Positions 1 to 7,854 of a DNA stretch of 64,000 bases are shown here, piece by piece (the first letter of the stretch is position 1; each line of letters opens with the position of its first letter). This stretch comes from JACVRW01 sp963746825 (GTDB lineage Bacteria; Actinomycetota; Thermoleophilia; Solirubrobacterales; Thermoleophilaceae), in contig CAVVCU010000018.1 of the NCBI GenBank assembly GCA_963746825.1, positions 193,609 through 257,608 on the forward strand. The letters are read 5' to 3'. The notes below the pieces were generated by a model. That model was given only the letters and a program-made list of their open reading frames with translations. It did no database searches and was not told the DNA's origin. The position numbers were made by a program, and so were the translations under genes.

Positions 1-497
1 CCGACGCCACGCTGCGCTTCCCCGACTTCCGCGCCGAGGAACGCACCTTCGCGTTGGTGGCCCAGCTCGCCGGCCGCAGCGGTCGCGGCCCTCGCGGGGG
101 GCGGGTGATCGTGCAGGCGCTCGATCCCGCGGCGCGAGCGCTGCGCCACGCGGCCGAGCACGACTCCACCGGCTTCATCGCCGGCGAGCTGCCCCGCCGC
201 GAGGCCTTCGGCTACCCCCCGTACGGACACCTGATCCGCGTGGTGTGCTCCTCCACGGAGGCCGGGCCCGACCACGCCGCGGCCGACGCGGTGCGGGCGC
301 TGATCGAGGCGGCGGGCGTGCCCGCCCTCGGGCCGGCGCCGCTCTTTCGCCGCCAGGGCCGCCACCGCGCTCAGCTCGTGATTCGCGGGCGAGAGCGCGA
401 GCGGGCCGTGGTTGCCGTGCGCGACGCGGTGGAGCAGGTGGCCGGCGGCCGCGCGCACGCCGGCGCGAGCTTTGCGGTGGACGTGGACCCTCAATAA
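1..497 (+). CDS. priA: Primosomal protein N' (PriA helicase), C-terminal fragment
   Basis: The gene enters from the left edge in the frame whose first full codon is at base 3 and ends with TAA at 495-497. PriA is the 3'-5' DNA helicase that reloads the replisome at collapsed forks. Visible here are the end of the helicase core (PDFRAEERTF, then QLAGRSGRG, the motif VI region with its arginines) and the C-terminal domain, including the ELPRREAFGYPPYG segment typical of PriA just after the helicase core. About 165 residues are present out of a usual 650-750, so the zinc-binding region and Walker motifs lie outside the window. In many actinobacteria priA is followed by def or fmt, which matches the def gene 12 bases downstream. 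Confidence 0.87.
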   Translation, partial: DATLRFPDFRAEERTFALVAQLAGRSGRGPRGGRVIVQALDPAARALRHAAEHDSTGFIAGELPRREAFGYPPYGHLIRVVCSSTEAGPDHAAADAVRALIEAAGVPALGPAPLFRRQGRHRAQLVIRGRERERAVVAVRDAVEQVAGGRAHAGASFAVDVDPQ

Positions 498-509
498 ACT
501 TGGCCCGAG

Positions 510-1124
510 ATGGGCACCGAGAGCGAACTCAAGCCGCAGGACGCCGAGGTCGAGCCGGCCGAGGACGACGAGCCTGCCGCACTCGACCCCGAGGTCGAGG
601 CGCGCCGCGTTGCGGCGATGTCCTTCATCCGCAAGCTCGGCGATCCGGTGCTCAAGTCGAGCGCCACGCCGGTCGACCGCTTCGACGACTCCCTGCGCCG
701 CCAGGTGAGCCGTATGGCCGGGATCATGAACGACGCCATAGGCATCGGCCTGGCCGCGCCGCAGCTCGGAATCTCGCAGCGGCTGCTCGTGTACCGCGTG
801 GGGCCCGACGCCCCGCTGATCGCTCTGGCCAACCCCGAGATCGAGTGGGCCGGCGACGAGCTCGAGCCCGGCGAGGAGGGCTGCCTGTCGATCCCCGGGG
901 TGGCGGTCGACGTCGAGCGCCCGGTTCACGTGCGCGTCCGCGCGCAGGACGAGCACGGGGCGGAGCGCCTGGTCGAGGCCTCCGGGCTCGAGGCCCGGGT
1001 GATCCAGCACGAGATGGACCACCTCGACGGCGTGCTCATGCTCGACCGCACCAGCCGCGACGAGCGCAAGCGCGCCCTGCGCGAGCTGCGCGACGCCGAG
1101 CGCGCGCGCGAAGAAGCCGCTTAG
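510..1124 (+). CDS. def: Peptide deformylase
   Basis: This metalloenzyme removes the formyl group from the N-terminal Met of new proteins. All three family motifs are present: GIGLAAPQLG (about residues 78-87), EGCLS (123-127) with the metal-binding Cys, and HEMDH (167-171) with the two metal-binding His and the catalytic Glu. The protein is 204 residues from the ATG at 510. The first 36 residues are acidic and not part of the usual fold; an in-frame ATG at 618 (MSFIRKLGDP) would give a 168-residue protein of typical length, so the true start is uncertain. The gene follows priA closely and its stop overlaps the end of the converging ABC ATPase gene by 4 bases. Confidence 0.95.
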   Translation: MGTESELKPQDAEVEPAEDDEPAALDPEVEARRVAAMSFIRKLGDPVLKSSATPVDRFDDSLRRQVSRMAGIMNDAIGIGLAAPQLGISQRLLVYRVGPDAPLIALANPEIEWAGDELEPGEEGCLSIPGVAVDVERPVHVRVRAQDEHGAERLVEASGLEARVIQHEMDHLDGVLMLDRTSRDERKRALRELRDAERAREEAA

Positions 1125-1900
1125 CCGGCCCGGGCCTCGACGTCGGCGGCGCGGCCCGCCTCGATGATGCGCTTGAGGAAGCCCTGGGTGCGCTCCTCGC
1201 GCGGCTTGCCGAAGATCTGCTCGGGCGGCCCCGCCTCGAGGATCACGCCCTCGGACATGAAGCAGACGCGGTCGGCGATCTGACGCGCGAAACCCATCTC
1301 GTGCGTGGCGATCACCATGGTCATGCCGGACTCAGCCAGCTCGCGGATCACGGTCAGCACCTCGCCCACCAGCTCGGGGTCGAGCGCGCTGGTCACCTCG
1401 TCGAGCAACAGCAGTCGCGGCTCCATGGCCAGCGCGCGGACGATCGCGGCGCGCTGCTGCTGTCCCCCGGAGAGGCGGTCGGGATACTCGTCGCCCTTGT
1501 CGGCCAGGCCGAAGCGCGACAGCAGCTCGCGTCCGCGCTCCTCGGCCTCGCGCTGGGACTGGCCGAGCACCCGGCGGGGGGCGAGGGTCACGTTGGCCAT
1601 CACGCTCATGTGCGGGAAGAGGTTGAAGGCCTGGAAGACGATGCCGATGTGCCGGCGCACGCGGTCGGCATTCACCCGGTCGGAGGTGATCTCCTCGCCC
1701 TCGAGCAGGATTCGCCCGCCGTGCACGGGCTCGATCAGGTTCGCGCACTTCAGCAGGGTCGACTTGCCACAGCCCGACCCGCCGATCAGGCAGATCACGC
1801 TGCTCTCGGGCACGTCGAGGTCGACCCCGCGCAGCACCTCCACGTCGCCGTAGCGCTTGTGCAGTCCCTCGATGCGCAGGAGCGGCGCCGCGTCGTTCAT
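1121..1900 (-). CDS. Polar amino acid-type ABC transporter, ATP-binding protein
   Basis: This is the cytoplasmic ATPase of a GlnQ/HisP-class importer (259 residues). Walker A is GGSGCGKST (about 40-48), the Q-loop lies in FQAFNLFPH (about 89-97), the ABC signature is LSGGQQQR (143-150), Walker B is LLLLDE (163-168), followed by the switch His in THEMGFA. The start is ATG at 1900; it overlaps the permease stop by 4 bases, so the two are probably translationally coupled. It is the last gene of a minus-strand operon that also carries the permease, the binding protein and three sugar-metabolism genes. The class is clear; the substrate cannot be read from the ATPase. Confidence 0.95.
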   Translation of the reverse strand: MNDAAPLLRIEGLHKRYGDVEVLRGVDLDVPESSVICLIGGSGCGKSTLLKCANLIEPVHGGRILLEGEEITSDRVNADRVRRHIGIVFQAFNLFPHMSVMANVTLAPRRVLGQSQREAEERGRELLSRFGLADKGDEYPDRLSGGQQQRAAIVRALAMEPRLLLLDEVTSALDPELVGEVLTVIRELAESGMTMVIATHEMGFARQIADRVCFMSEGVILEAGPPEQIFGKPREERTQGFLKRIIEAGRAADVEARAG

Positions 1901-2787
1901 CCCGCGGTGGACGCCATGCGCCGGCGATCGCGTTCGATGAGCCAGTCGGTGGTCCGCGCGAGCGGGATCGTGACCGCGATGAACAGCAGGGCCGCCATCG
2001 TGTAGCCGGTGAAGTTGAACGTCTCCGAGGCGTAGTTCTCCGCCGCCCGGGCCACCTCGATGATTCCCAGCAGGTAGACGAGCGCGGTGTCCTTCTGCAG
2101 GCCGATGAAGTCGTTGAGCAGCGGCGGGATCACCCGCCGGATGGCCTGGGGAAGGATCACGAAGCGCATGGCCTGCCACTGCGTCAGGCCGAGCGAGCGG
2201 GCGCCGGCCAGCTGGCTGGGGTGCACGGAGTCGATCCCGGCGCGGTAGACCTCGGCCACGTAGGCCGAGTACACCAGCACCAGCGACACCACCCCGTACA
2301 CGAAGACCGTTTGCGTGGAGATGAACTCGAGCTGAAGCGCGGGCAGGCCCAGGCCGACGATGAAGATCACCAGGATCAGCGGCACCCCGCGAAACACGTC
2401 GGTGTAGATGAGCGCCACCAGGCGCAGCGGCGCCACCACCGGGCCGGGGAGGCTGCGGATCACGGCCACGCCGAGCCCGAGCACGAGCACGAGCGCCTCC
2501 GCGATCAGCATCAGCTTCACGTTGATCCAGAACCCGGCCGAGACCGGGCCGAAGCTCTCCTCGAAGCCCGTGACCGAGAAGAACGACTCGACGACCTTGT
2601 TGATGCCCGGCGAGGCCGCGATCAGGCCGGCGACGGCGGCGAAGAACACCACCGTGCTGACCGTCGAGATGATCGCGTTGCGCCGGCGCGAGCCGCCGCG
2701 CCCCTCGAACGCGCCGCTCGGCGGTTGGCCGCCCGGCCCGCCGGCGCCCTGCGGCTCGACCCGCGCTCCGAAGCCCATCCCGGACAT
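1897..2787 (-). CDS. Polar amino acid-type ABC transporter, permease
   Basis: This is the membrane subunit of the importer (296 residues). After a Gly/Pro-rich cytoplasmic leader of about 35 residues come several hydrophobic segments. It carries the HisM/GlnP-family hallmarks TDVFRGVPLILVI in the first half and a C-terminal EAA loop, GARSLGLTQWQAMRFVILPQA, that docks on the ATPase. It is slightly longer than the usual 220-280 residues because of the leader. The ATG at 2787 lies 9 bases after the end of the binding-protein gene, and the gene overlaps the ATPase start. One permease gene implies a homodimeric pore. The substrate is probably polar and amino-acid-like by family, but the neighbouring sugar genes suggest a conjugate may be taken up. 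Confidence 0.93.
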   Translation of the reverse strand: MSGMGFGARVEPQGAGGPGGQPPSGAFEGRGGSRRRNAIISTVSTVVFFAAVAGLIAASPGINKVVESFFSVTGFEESFGPVSAGFWINVKLMLIAEALVLVLGLGVAVIRSLPGPVVAPLRLVALIYTDVFRGVPLILVIFIVGLGLPALQLEFISTQTVFVYGVVSLVLVYSAYVAEVYRAGIDSVHPSQLAGARSLGLTQWQAMRFVILPQAIRRVIPPLLNDFIGLQKDTALVYLLGIIEVARAAENYASETFNFTGYTMAALLFIAVTIPLARTTDWLIERDRRRMASTAG

Positions 2788-2796
2788 GCGTCGGGG

Positions 2797-3675
2797 CTAC
2801 TCGATTTCGGGCAGGTCCTCGGTTCCCGGGAACCACTTGGCCTGCATGGCCTCGAGCGTGCCGTCTGCCGTGATCGCCTCGATCGCCTTGTTCACCTCGG
2901 CCTTCAGCGAGTTGCCCTTCTCGAAGAGCACTCCGTACTGCTCGTTGGTGATGAACTGGCCAGTCATGTCGATGTCCTCGCCGCGCTCCTTCACGATCTC
3001 CGCCCCGATGGCGACGTCCATGACGAAGGCGTCGATCTGTCCGTTGGCCAGTGCCTGGGTGGCCGCCCCCAGCGTGCTGTACTCGCGCGGCTGCGGGTCG
3101 GGCTGGATCTCGTCCTGAATGTAGGTGCAGCCGGTGGTCGTGGCCTGGCAGCCGAACTGGAGGTCCTTCATGTCGGCGATCGCCGTCACCCCCTCAGCGG
3201 GGCTGCCCTTCTTGATCAGGAAACCCTGGTTGGCGTCGAAGTAGGGGACGCTGAAGTCGACGACCTTGGAGCGCTCGGGCGTGACGGTGATCTCGTTGAT
3301 CGCCATGTCGAAGTCCTTGGGCCCCGGCCTGAACAGCCCCGAGAACGGCGTGCTGACCCATTTGACCTCCGGTACGCCCAGCTCCTTGGCGACGGCCGCG
3401 GCGAAGTCGACCTCGAAGCCCTTGGGATCGTCGATCGGCAGCTCGAGGAAGCCCTGCACGGGGAACTCGGCGCCGACGGTGAGCTGCCCTTCGGTCTGGA
3501 GATTCAGCTCGGCCGCCTGGGAGCCGCCTCCGCCGCCGCTCGAGCCTCCGCCGCCCGAGTCGGCCTCGTCGTCGTCGCTCCCGCAGGCGGCGAGCGCCAG
3601 GGCGCTGAGCAGCACAGCCGCCAGCCACAGAACCGCTTTCCATCCGCCCGTGCCACCTGCTTGCCGACGCACCAA
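2797..3675 (-). CDS. Polar amino acid-type ABC transporter, substrate-binding lipoprotein
   Basis: This is a periplasmic-binding-protein-like lipoprotein of the SBP_bac_3 family (about 292 residues). The N-terminus has a basic region, a hydrophobic core and the lipobox LAAC, so it is likely anchored outside the membrane. A Ser/Gly/acidic linker follows, then a type II binding domain with AVAKELGVPEVKWV, FDMAINEITVTPERSKVVDFS and the second-lobe segment ERGEDIDMTGQFI. The start is TTG at 3675 or GTG at 3672. It is 9 bases upstream of the permease and 30 bases downstream of the Gfo/Idh gene. It should decide the operon's substrate, which may be an amino acid or a sugar-amino acid conjugate. Confidence 0.93.
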   Translation of the reverse strand: MVRRQAGGTGGWKAVLWLAAVLLSALALAACGSDDDEADSGGGGSSGGGGGSQAAELNLQTEGQLTVGAEFPVQGFLELPIDDPKGFEVDFAAAVAKELGVPEVKWVSTPFSGLFRPGPKDFDMAINEITVTPERSKVVDFSVPYFDANQGFLIKKGSPAEGVTAIADMKDLQFGCQATTTGCTYIQDEIQPDPQPREYSTLGAATQALANGQIDAFVMDVAIGAEIVKERGEDIDMTGQFITNEQYGVLFEKGNSLKAEVNKAIEAITADGTLEAMQAKWFPGTEDLPEIE

Positions 3676-3705
3676 TGCCCTCCAAAGGTCGATTGGGGAG
3701 GGACC

Positions 3706-4869
3706 CTACAACGGGTGGCGAGCCTCGACTCGCTCCACCGTACCCTGGGCGTCAGCCCGCAGCGCCGCGGTGAAGAGGTCGTGCGTGAAGGCGGCCTCCG
3801 TGGGGGTGACGCAGTGAAACGGCTGGCCCATGCCGTCGCGCCCGTGGGCCAGCTCGTCGAGGAAGGCGGCCCACATCTGCTGCACGGCGTCGGCGAAGCC
3901 GAACTCGAAGATCGCTCCGGTGATGCTCGGGTAGGCGGACTGCGAGCCGAGGTCGGTGACCGCCCAGGACTGGCGCTCGCCGGGCGTGTAGCGCATGGTG
4001 CGCAGCGTCTTGGGCTGCTTGGTGGTGAAGGCGATCGAGCCCTCGGTGCCGTCGACCTCGATGGTCCAGGTGTTCGTCTGCCCCGGGGCGATGCGCTTGG
4101 TCTCGATGCGCAGCGGGAACTCGTGACCCTCGTGCTGCGCGCGGCACAGGAGCACCGCGTTGTCGGGCGTATCGCAGGGCACGGGATTGCCGTCGGCATC
4201 GGGACGGGTCTCGACGATGTCGCTGAGCAGCGCGCGCACGTCGCTCGGCGCCCAGCCGGCCCGCAGCGGCAGGTGGAGCGCGTGCATGCCCAGGTCGCCG
4301 AGGCAGCCGTAGGCCCCGTTGGTCGCGGCCCGGCGCTTCCAGTTGATGGGCTTGCCGGGGTCGAGGTCGCTGGAGTGCAAGAACAGTGAGCGCACCTCGA
4401 TCGGGCGCCCGAAGCCCCCGCCCGCGATCCAGCGCCAGACCTCCTGGCCGCCGGGGAAGAAGGGCATCTCCGACGAGCAGCGGACCAGCAGGCCGGGGTG
4501 CGCGGCGACCGCGCGGGTAATCGTCTCGTTGGCCTCGAGGTCGATGCCGAAGGGCTTCTCGCCCATCAGGTGCTTGCCCGCCTCGAGCGCGGCCACGTAC
4601 AGCTCGGCGTGAAGATGGTGCGGAACCGCGATGTAGACGGCCTCCACCTCCGGGTCGCCGAGCACGGCCAGCGGATCGGCCGACGTGCGTGGCTCGTCGG
4701 CCAGCCGCCCGTACCAGTCGAGGGCCCGCGCGTCGACGTCGCACACGTGCACCAGCCGCGGGCGCACGCCCAGCTCGTCGAGATGGATCCATCGCGCGGC
4801 GGCGCTCGCGAGCTCACGGCCCATCAGGCCGCCGCCGATCAGCCCCAGGTTGACGACGCGCTCAGCCAC
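3706..4869 (-). CDS. Gfo/Idh/MocA-family NAD(P)-dependent oxidoreductase
   Basis: This is a 387-residue dehydrogenase of the glucose-fructose oxidoreductase/inositol dehydrogenase/MocA type. The Rossmann motif is LGLIGGGLMG near the N-terminus (about residues 8-17), the nucleotide-domain end carries IAVPHHLHAEL, and the hallmark GEKPFGIDL supplies the catalytic Lys. The C-terminal alpha/beta domain contains GAYGCLGDLGMHALHL, matching the family's G-D-x-G-x-H substrate motif. These enzymes oxidise sugars, inositols, amino-sugars or opine-like conjugates. It overlaps the aldolase by 8 bases and precedes the binding-protein gene by 30, so it is part of one operon. It was named by family only; the substrate is unknown. 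Confidence 0.9.
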   Translation of the reverse strand: MAERVVNLGLIGGGLMGRELASAAARWIHLDELGVRPRLVHVCDVDARALDWYGRLADEPRTSADPLAVLGDPEVEAVYIAVPHHLHAELYVAALEAGKHLMGEKPFGIDLEANETITRAVAAHPGLLVRCSSEMPFFPGGQEVWRWIAGGGFGRPIEVRSLFLHSSDLDPGKPINWKRRAATNGAYGCLGDLGMHALHLPLRAGWAPSDVRALLSDIVETRPDADGNPVPCDTPDNAVLLCRAQHEGHEFPLRIETKRIAPGQTNTWTIEVDGTEGSIAFTTKQPKTLRTMRYTPGERQSWAVTDLGSQSAYPSITGAIFEFGFADAVQQMWAAFLDELAHGRDGMGQPFHCVTPTEAAFTHDLFTAALRADAQGTVERVEARHPL

Positions 4870-5692
4870 TCACCATCGCGTGCGCATCGCCGGCCGTGGC
4901 GCCGTCGTGCACGATGGACATGAGCGCGCGGGTCATCTCCCGGGGGCGCTCGTGCTGGATCACGTTGCGGCCGTAGACGATCCCCGCCGCCCCGGCCTCG
5001 ATCACCGCGTGCGTGCGGCGCATGATCTCCTCGTCGCTCGCCCGCCCGCCGCCGCGCACGAGCAGGGGCACGGGGCCCGCCACCTCGATCACGCTCGCGT
5101 AGTCGCCGAGGTCGTCGGTCGGGTCGGCCTTGATCACGTCGGCCCCCAGCTCGGCGGCCTGGCGCACCAGCGCACGGATGCGCTCGGCGTCGCCGTCGAC
5201 CCCGTAGCCCGCCGCCCCGGGCCGCATGGCCAGCGGCTCCACCATGAGCGGCATCCCGGCGCTCTCGCAGCGGCCCTTGAGGGTGGCGACGTTGTGGACG
5301 CACTCCCGGTGCAGATCGTGCTGGCCCTCGATCCAGAGCAGGTTGACGACCACGCAGGCGGCATCCAGGCGCAAAGCCAGCTCCACGGCGTCGGGCACGA
5401 GCTCCGAGAAGTAGCGCCGGCCGGACTCGACCTCCGGGCCGTACACGTCGGCCACGTCGGTGCGCATCACCAGGGCCGGCTTGGGACCGCGGCGGCCCTG
5501 CAGGAGTCGCGCGCTGCCGGGGGAGAGCTGGATGGCGTCGGGCGCCGCGTCCACGAGCACGTCGAGCGCGCCGGCCAGATCCTCGATGCCGGCGAGAAAG
5601 CGCGACTCGCCGAAGAAGCCGTGATCGACGGCCACGTCGAAGCAGCGGCCGTCGGCGGCGAAGAGGCGGTTCATGCGCGCTGTGGCGCTCAT
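4862..5692 (-). CDS. Class I aldolase of the DhnA/FbaB/LsrF family
   Basis: This 276-residue TIM-barrel aldolase shows the DhnA/FbaB/LsrF pattern: DVAVDHGFFG near the N-terminus, GADVIKADP with the Schiff-base Lys at residue 188, VPLLVRGGGR, and the phosphate-binding GAAGIVYGRNVIQHERP (about 235-250). Enzymes of this family cleave phosphorylated ketoses or thiolyse phospho-AI-2. The start is ATG at 5692, overlapping the kinase stop by 4 bases. The kinase-then-aldolase order suggests a phosphorylate-and-split pathway like sulfo-EMP (YihV/YihT) or inositol breakdown (IolC/IolJ). Which sugar is used cannot be told from the sequence. Confidence 0.88.
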   Translation of the reverse strand: MSATARMNRLFAADGRCFDVAVDHGFFGESRFLAGIEDLAGALDVLVDAAPDAIQLSPGSARLLQGRRGPKPALVMRTDVADVYGPEVESGRRYFSELVPDAVELALRLDAACVVVNLLWIEGQHDLHRECVHNVATLKGRCESAGMPLMVEPLAMRPGAAGYGVDGDAERIRALVRQAAELGADVIKADPTDDLGDYASVIEVAGPVPLLVRGGGRASDEEIMRRTHAVIEAGAAGIVYGRNVIQHERPREMTRALMSIVHDGATAGDAHAMVSG

Positions 5693-6618
5693 ACGGCCAT
5701 GGCCTCCTCGAAGGTGGGCAGGCTGGTGCTGGCGCCCATGCCCGTGGTGGACAGCGCGCCCACCGCGTTGGCCAGCTTGGCCGCCTCGGCGAGCGGCCAG
5801 TCTTTCAGCAGACCGCAGATCAGGCCGGCGGCGAACGCGTCCCCGGCGCCGGTCTCGTCCTTGGCGCGCACCTCGCGCGGCGGCACATGCGCGCCGGTGC
5901 CGGAGTCGAGCACGTATGCCCCGTCCCGGCCGAGCTTGATCGCCACGTGCTCGACGCCGCGCTCGTGCAGCCAGGCCGCGCACTCCTCGGGGGTATGCGC
6001 CCCGGTGATGCCACGCGCCTCGGTCAGGTTGGGGCAGATGGCGTCGAGGTGGGGGAGGGCCGGGTGGAGGCGCTGCCACTGCCCGGTGGCGTCGTGCACG
6101 GGGTCGAGGCTGGTGCGGACGCCGCCCTCGCGGGCCCGGCGGAGCACCTGGGCCAGCGGCTCGCCGTCGAGCGACGGCATCACCAGCGCGCCGCCGATGT
6201 GGAGCCAGCGCGCCCCGGTGGCAGCGAGCGCGCGTTCGACATCCTCCGCGCGCAGCTCCGCGCTGGCGCCGGGGTTGTGCAGGAACGTGCGCTCGCCGTC
6301 GCTCGCGTCGAGCACGACCGAGGCCGAGGTGAGCTCGCGGCCCACCGACACCGCGCTCGCGTCGAGGCCGCGCGCCTCGGCCTCGCGCGCCAGGACGCCT
6401 CCGAAGAGGTCGTCGCCCACGCAGCCGCAGAGCGCGGTGGGCACCCCGAGCTTCACCAGCGCCGACGCCGTGGACAGCGCGCAGCCGCCGGTGTGCAGCG
6501 CCACCGAGTCGACCAGGGCGAGCCGCCCGGTCTCGGGCAGCTCGTCGACCGGCGACGCGATGGCGTCGGCCACGATGATGCCCGCGCACAGCACCTGGGG
6601 TGGCGAGTCCGGCGTCAT
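5689..6618 (-). CDS. PfkB-family carbohydrate kinase
   Basis: This 309-residue ribokinase/PfkB-type kinase is first in the minus-strand catabolic operon. The N-terminal substrate-binding region has HTGGCALSTASALVKLG (about 42-58), which includes the GG signature. The C-terminal anion-hole and catalytic motif is DETGAGDAF (254-262), with catalytic Asp260. It starts at ATG 6618, about 60 bases from the divergent DsbA-like gene, so a promoter should lie in that gap. Length is normal for the family. Substrate candidates are a ketose, a deoxy sugar or a sugar part of a conjugate; the paired aldolase suggests a sugar phosphate that is then cleaved. Confidence 0.9.
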   Translation of the reverse strand: MTPDSPPQVLCAGIIVADAIASPVDELPETGRLALVDSVALHTGGCALSTASALVKLGVPTALCGCVGDDLFGGVLAREAEARGLDASAVSVGRELTSASVVLDASDGERTFLHNPGASAELRAEDVERALAATGARWLHIGGALVMPSLDGEPLAQVLRRAREGGVRTSLDPVHDATGQWQRLHPALPHLDAICPNLTEARGITGAHTPEECAAWLHERGVEHVAIKLGRDGAYVLDSGTGAHVPPREVRAKDETGAGDAFAAGLICGLLKDWPLAEAAKLANAVGALSTTGMGASTSLPTFEEAMAV

Positions 6619-6677
6619 TGCGGCGCGATCCTACGCACCCGAGCCGGCCGGGCAACACCAACTGCGACGATCACGCG

Positions 6678-7559
6678 GTGATCGAGATCACCCATTTCAG
6701 CGACCCCGGTTGTCCGTGGGCCTACTCGGCCTGGCCGGCCCACACGACCCTGAAGTGGCGCTATGGCTCTCAGCTGCGCTGGACCCTGGTCATGATCGGG
6801 CTGACCGAGGACGCCGGCCAGTACGCCGCCCGCGGGTACACACCGACGCGATCCGCGCTGGGCTACGCGCGCTTTCGGCGCTTCGGAATGCCCTTTCAGG
6901 TCACGCCCAAGGCGAGGTTGAGCGCCACATCTCCGGGCTGCCGCGCGATCGTGGCCACGCGGCTCGCCGCGCCGTCGCGCGAGGAGGCCGCGCTGAGGGC
7001 GCTGCAGTTCGCGCAGTTCACGACCACCGGGACTCTTGACGATGCCGGCACCCTGCGCTCGGCGCTCGCCGGCGTCGAGGGCCTGGACGCCGACGCGGTC
7101 GTGAGGAGCATCGACGCCCCCGAGGTGGTCGCTGCCTACCAGGCCGATCGCGCTCTCGCGCGCGTGGCCGAGGGATCTCCCACCGAGTTTCAGGACCGGG
7201 CGGCAAACACCGACGGCGCCGTCCGCTACACGGCGCCGTCGCTGATCTTCGACGGCGCTGACGGGCAGAGGCTCGAGGTCGGTGGCTTCCAGCCGGTCGA
7301 GGCCTACGACGTCGCCGTCGCGAACCTCGACCCCACCCTGGAGCGCCGCCCGCCCGCGGACGACCCCGTGGACGTGCTGAGCGCCTTCCCCTACGCCCTG
7401 ACGACGGCCGAGGTGGCGGCGGTGATGACCGAGCACCTGGGCGTGCCCGACATGCCCGTGGTCGAGGCCGCGCTGATCACCGCTGTCGGCGAGGGGCGCG
7501 CGCATCGCCGGCCGGTGGCCGATGGGTCAGTCTGGGCGCCTGGCCCCGACCTGCGCTGA
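6678..7559 (+). CDS. DsbA-family (FrnE/HCCA isomerase-like) thioredoxin-fold protein
   Basis: This is a 293-residue protein opening with VIEITHFSDPGCPWAYSAW, the beta strand and redox-loop region of the DSBA/2-hydroxychromene-2-carboxylate isomerase/FrnE families. Only one Cys is present in the active loop (GCPWAYS), so a classical CxxC disulfide oxidoreductase is unlikely; a glutathione- or mycothiol-linked isomerase or oxidoreductase is more likely. A cis-Pro region typical of the fold may correspond to RYTAPSLIFDG. The C-terminal ~60 residues look like an added helical segment. GTG at 6678 was chosen as start because similarity begins there. There is no signal peptide, so it is cytoplasmic. 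Its 3' end overlaps the converging GIY-YIG gene by 33 bases. Confidence 0.7.
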   Translation: MIEITHFSDPGCPWAYSAWPAHTTLKWRYGSQLRWTLVMIGLTEDAGQYAARGYTPTRSALGYARFRRFGMPFQVTPKARLSATSPGCRAIVATRLAAPSREEAALRALQFAQFTTTGTLDDAGTLRSALAGVEGLDADAVVRSIDAPEVVAAYQADRALARVAEGSPTEFQDRAANTDGAVRYTAPSLIFDGADGQRLEVGGFQPVEAYDVAVANLDPTLERRPPADDPVDVLSAFPYALTTAEVAAVMTEHLGVPDMPVVEAALITAVGEGRAHRRPVADGSVWAPGPDLR

Positions 7560-7796
7560 GGCCTCGATCAGCTGAAGCTTGGCCACGCGCGAGAGCCTCT
7601 TGATGCGGGCCTCCTCGCGCAGCGCGGCGGATCGATCAGCCACCGAGATCGTCAGCGCGAGCTCGACCGGCCGGCGGCTGCGGGTGTAGCGGCTGGCGGT
7701 GCCGGATCGGTGCGCGGCCAGGCGCCTCTGGATGTCGGTCGTCCATCCGCAGTAGAGGGAGTCGTCGGCGCAGCGGAGCAGGTAGACGCAGGCCAC
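7527..7796 (-). CDS. GIY-YIG nuclease superfamily small protein (UPF0213/YhbQ-like)
   Basis: This is an 89-residue single-domain protein matching the YhbQ group. The motif pair appears as VYLL and YCGWT, variants of GIY and YIG, followed by DIQRRLAAHRSG with the conserved Arg, and by EARIKRLSR near the end. Such proteins are stand-alone GIY-YIG folds with probable DNA nuclease activity of uncertain role. The start is GTG at 7796; MetAlaCysValTyr begins the beta strand directly. The C-terminal end runs 33 bases into the converging DsbA-like gene, so one stop may differ from the annotated one. No operon partner is visible. Confidence 0.87.
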   Translation of the reverse strand: MACVYLLRCADDSLYCGWTTDIQRRLAAHRSGTASRYTRSRRPVELALTISVADRSAALREEARIKRLSRVAKLQLIEASAQVGARRPD

Positions 7797-7854
7797 CCGG
7801 GGGGCTTCGCCAGACCGACGGCGGGTACCTGCCTCGCCTCGCTACGATCGCCGC

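Noticed and set aside
2221..4389. Long plus-strand open frame of 722 codons
   Set aside because: It lies opposite the permease, binding-protein and dehydrogenase genes. Its product is His/Arg/Asp-rich without any domain, as expected for antisense of GC-rich coding DNA.
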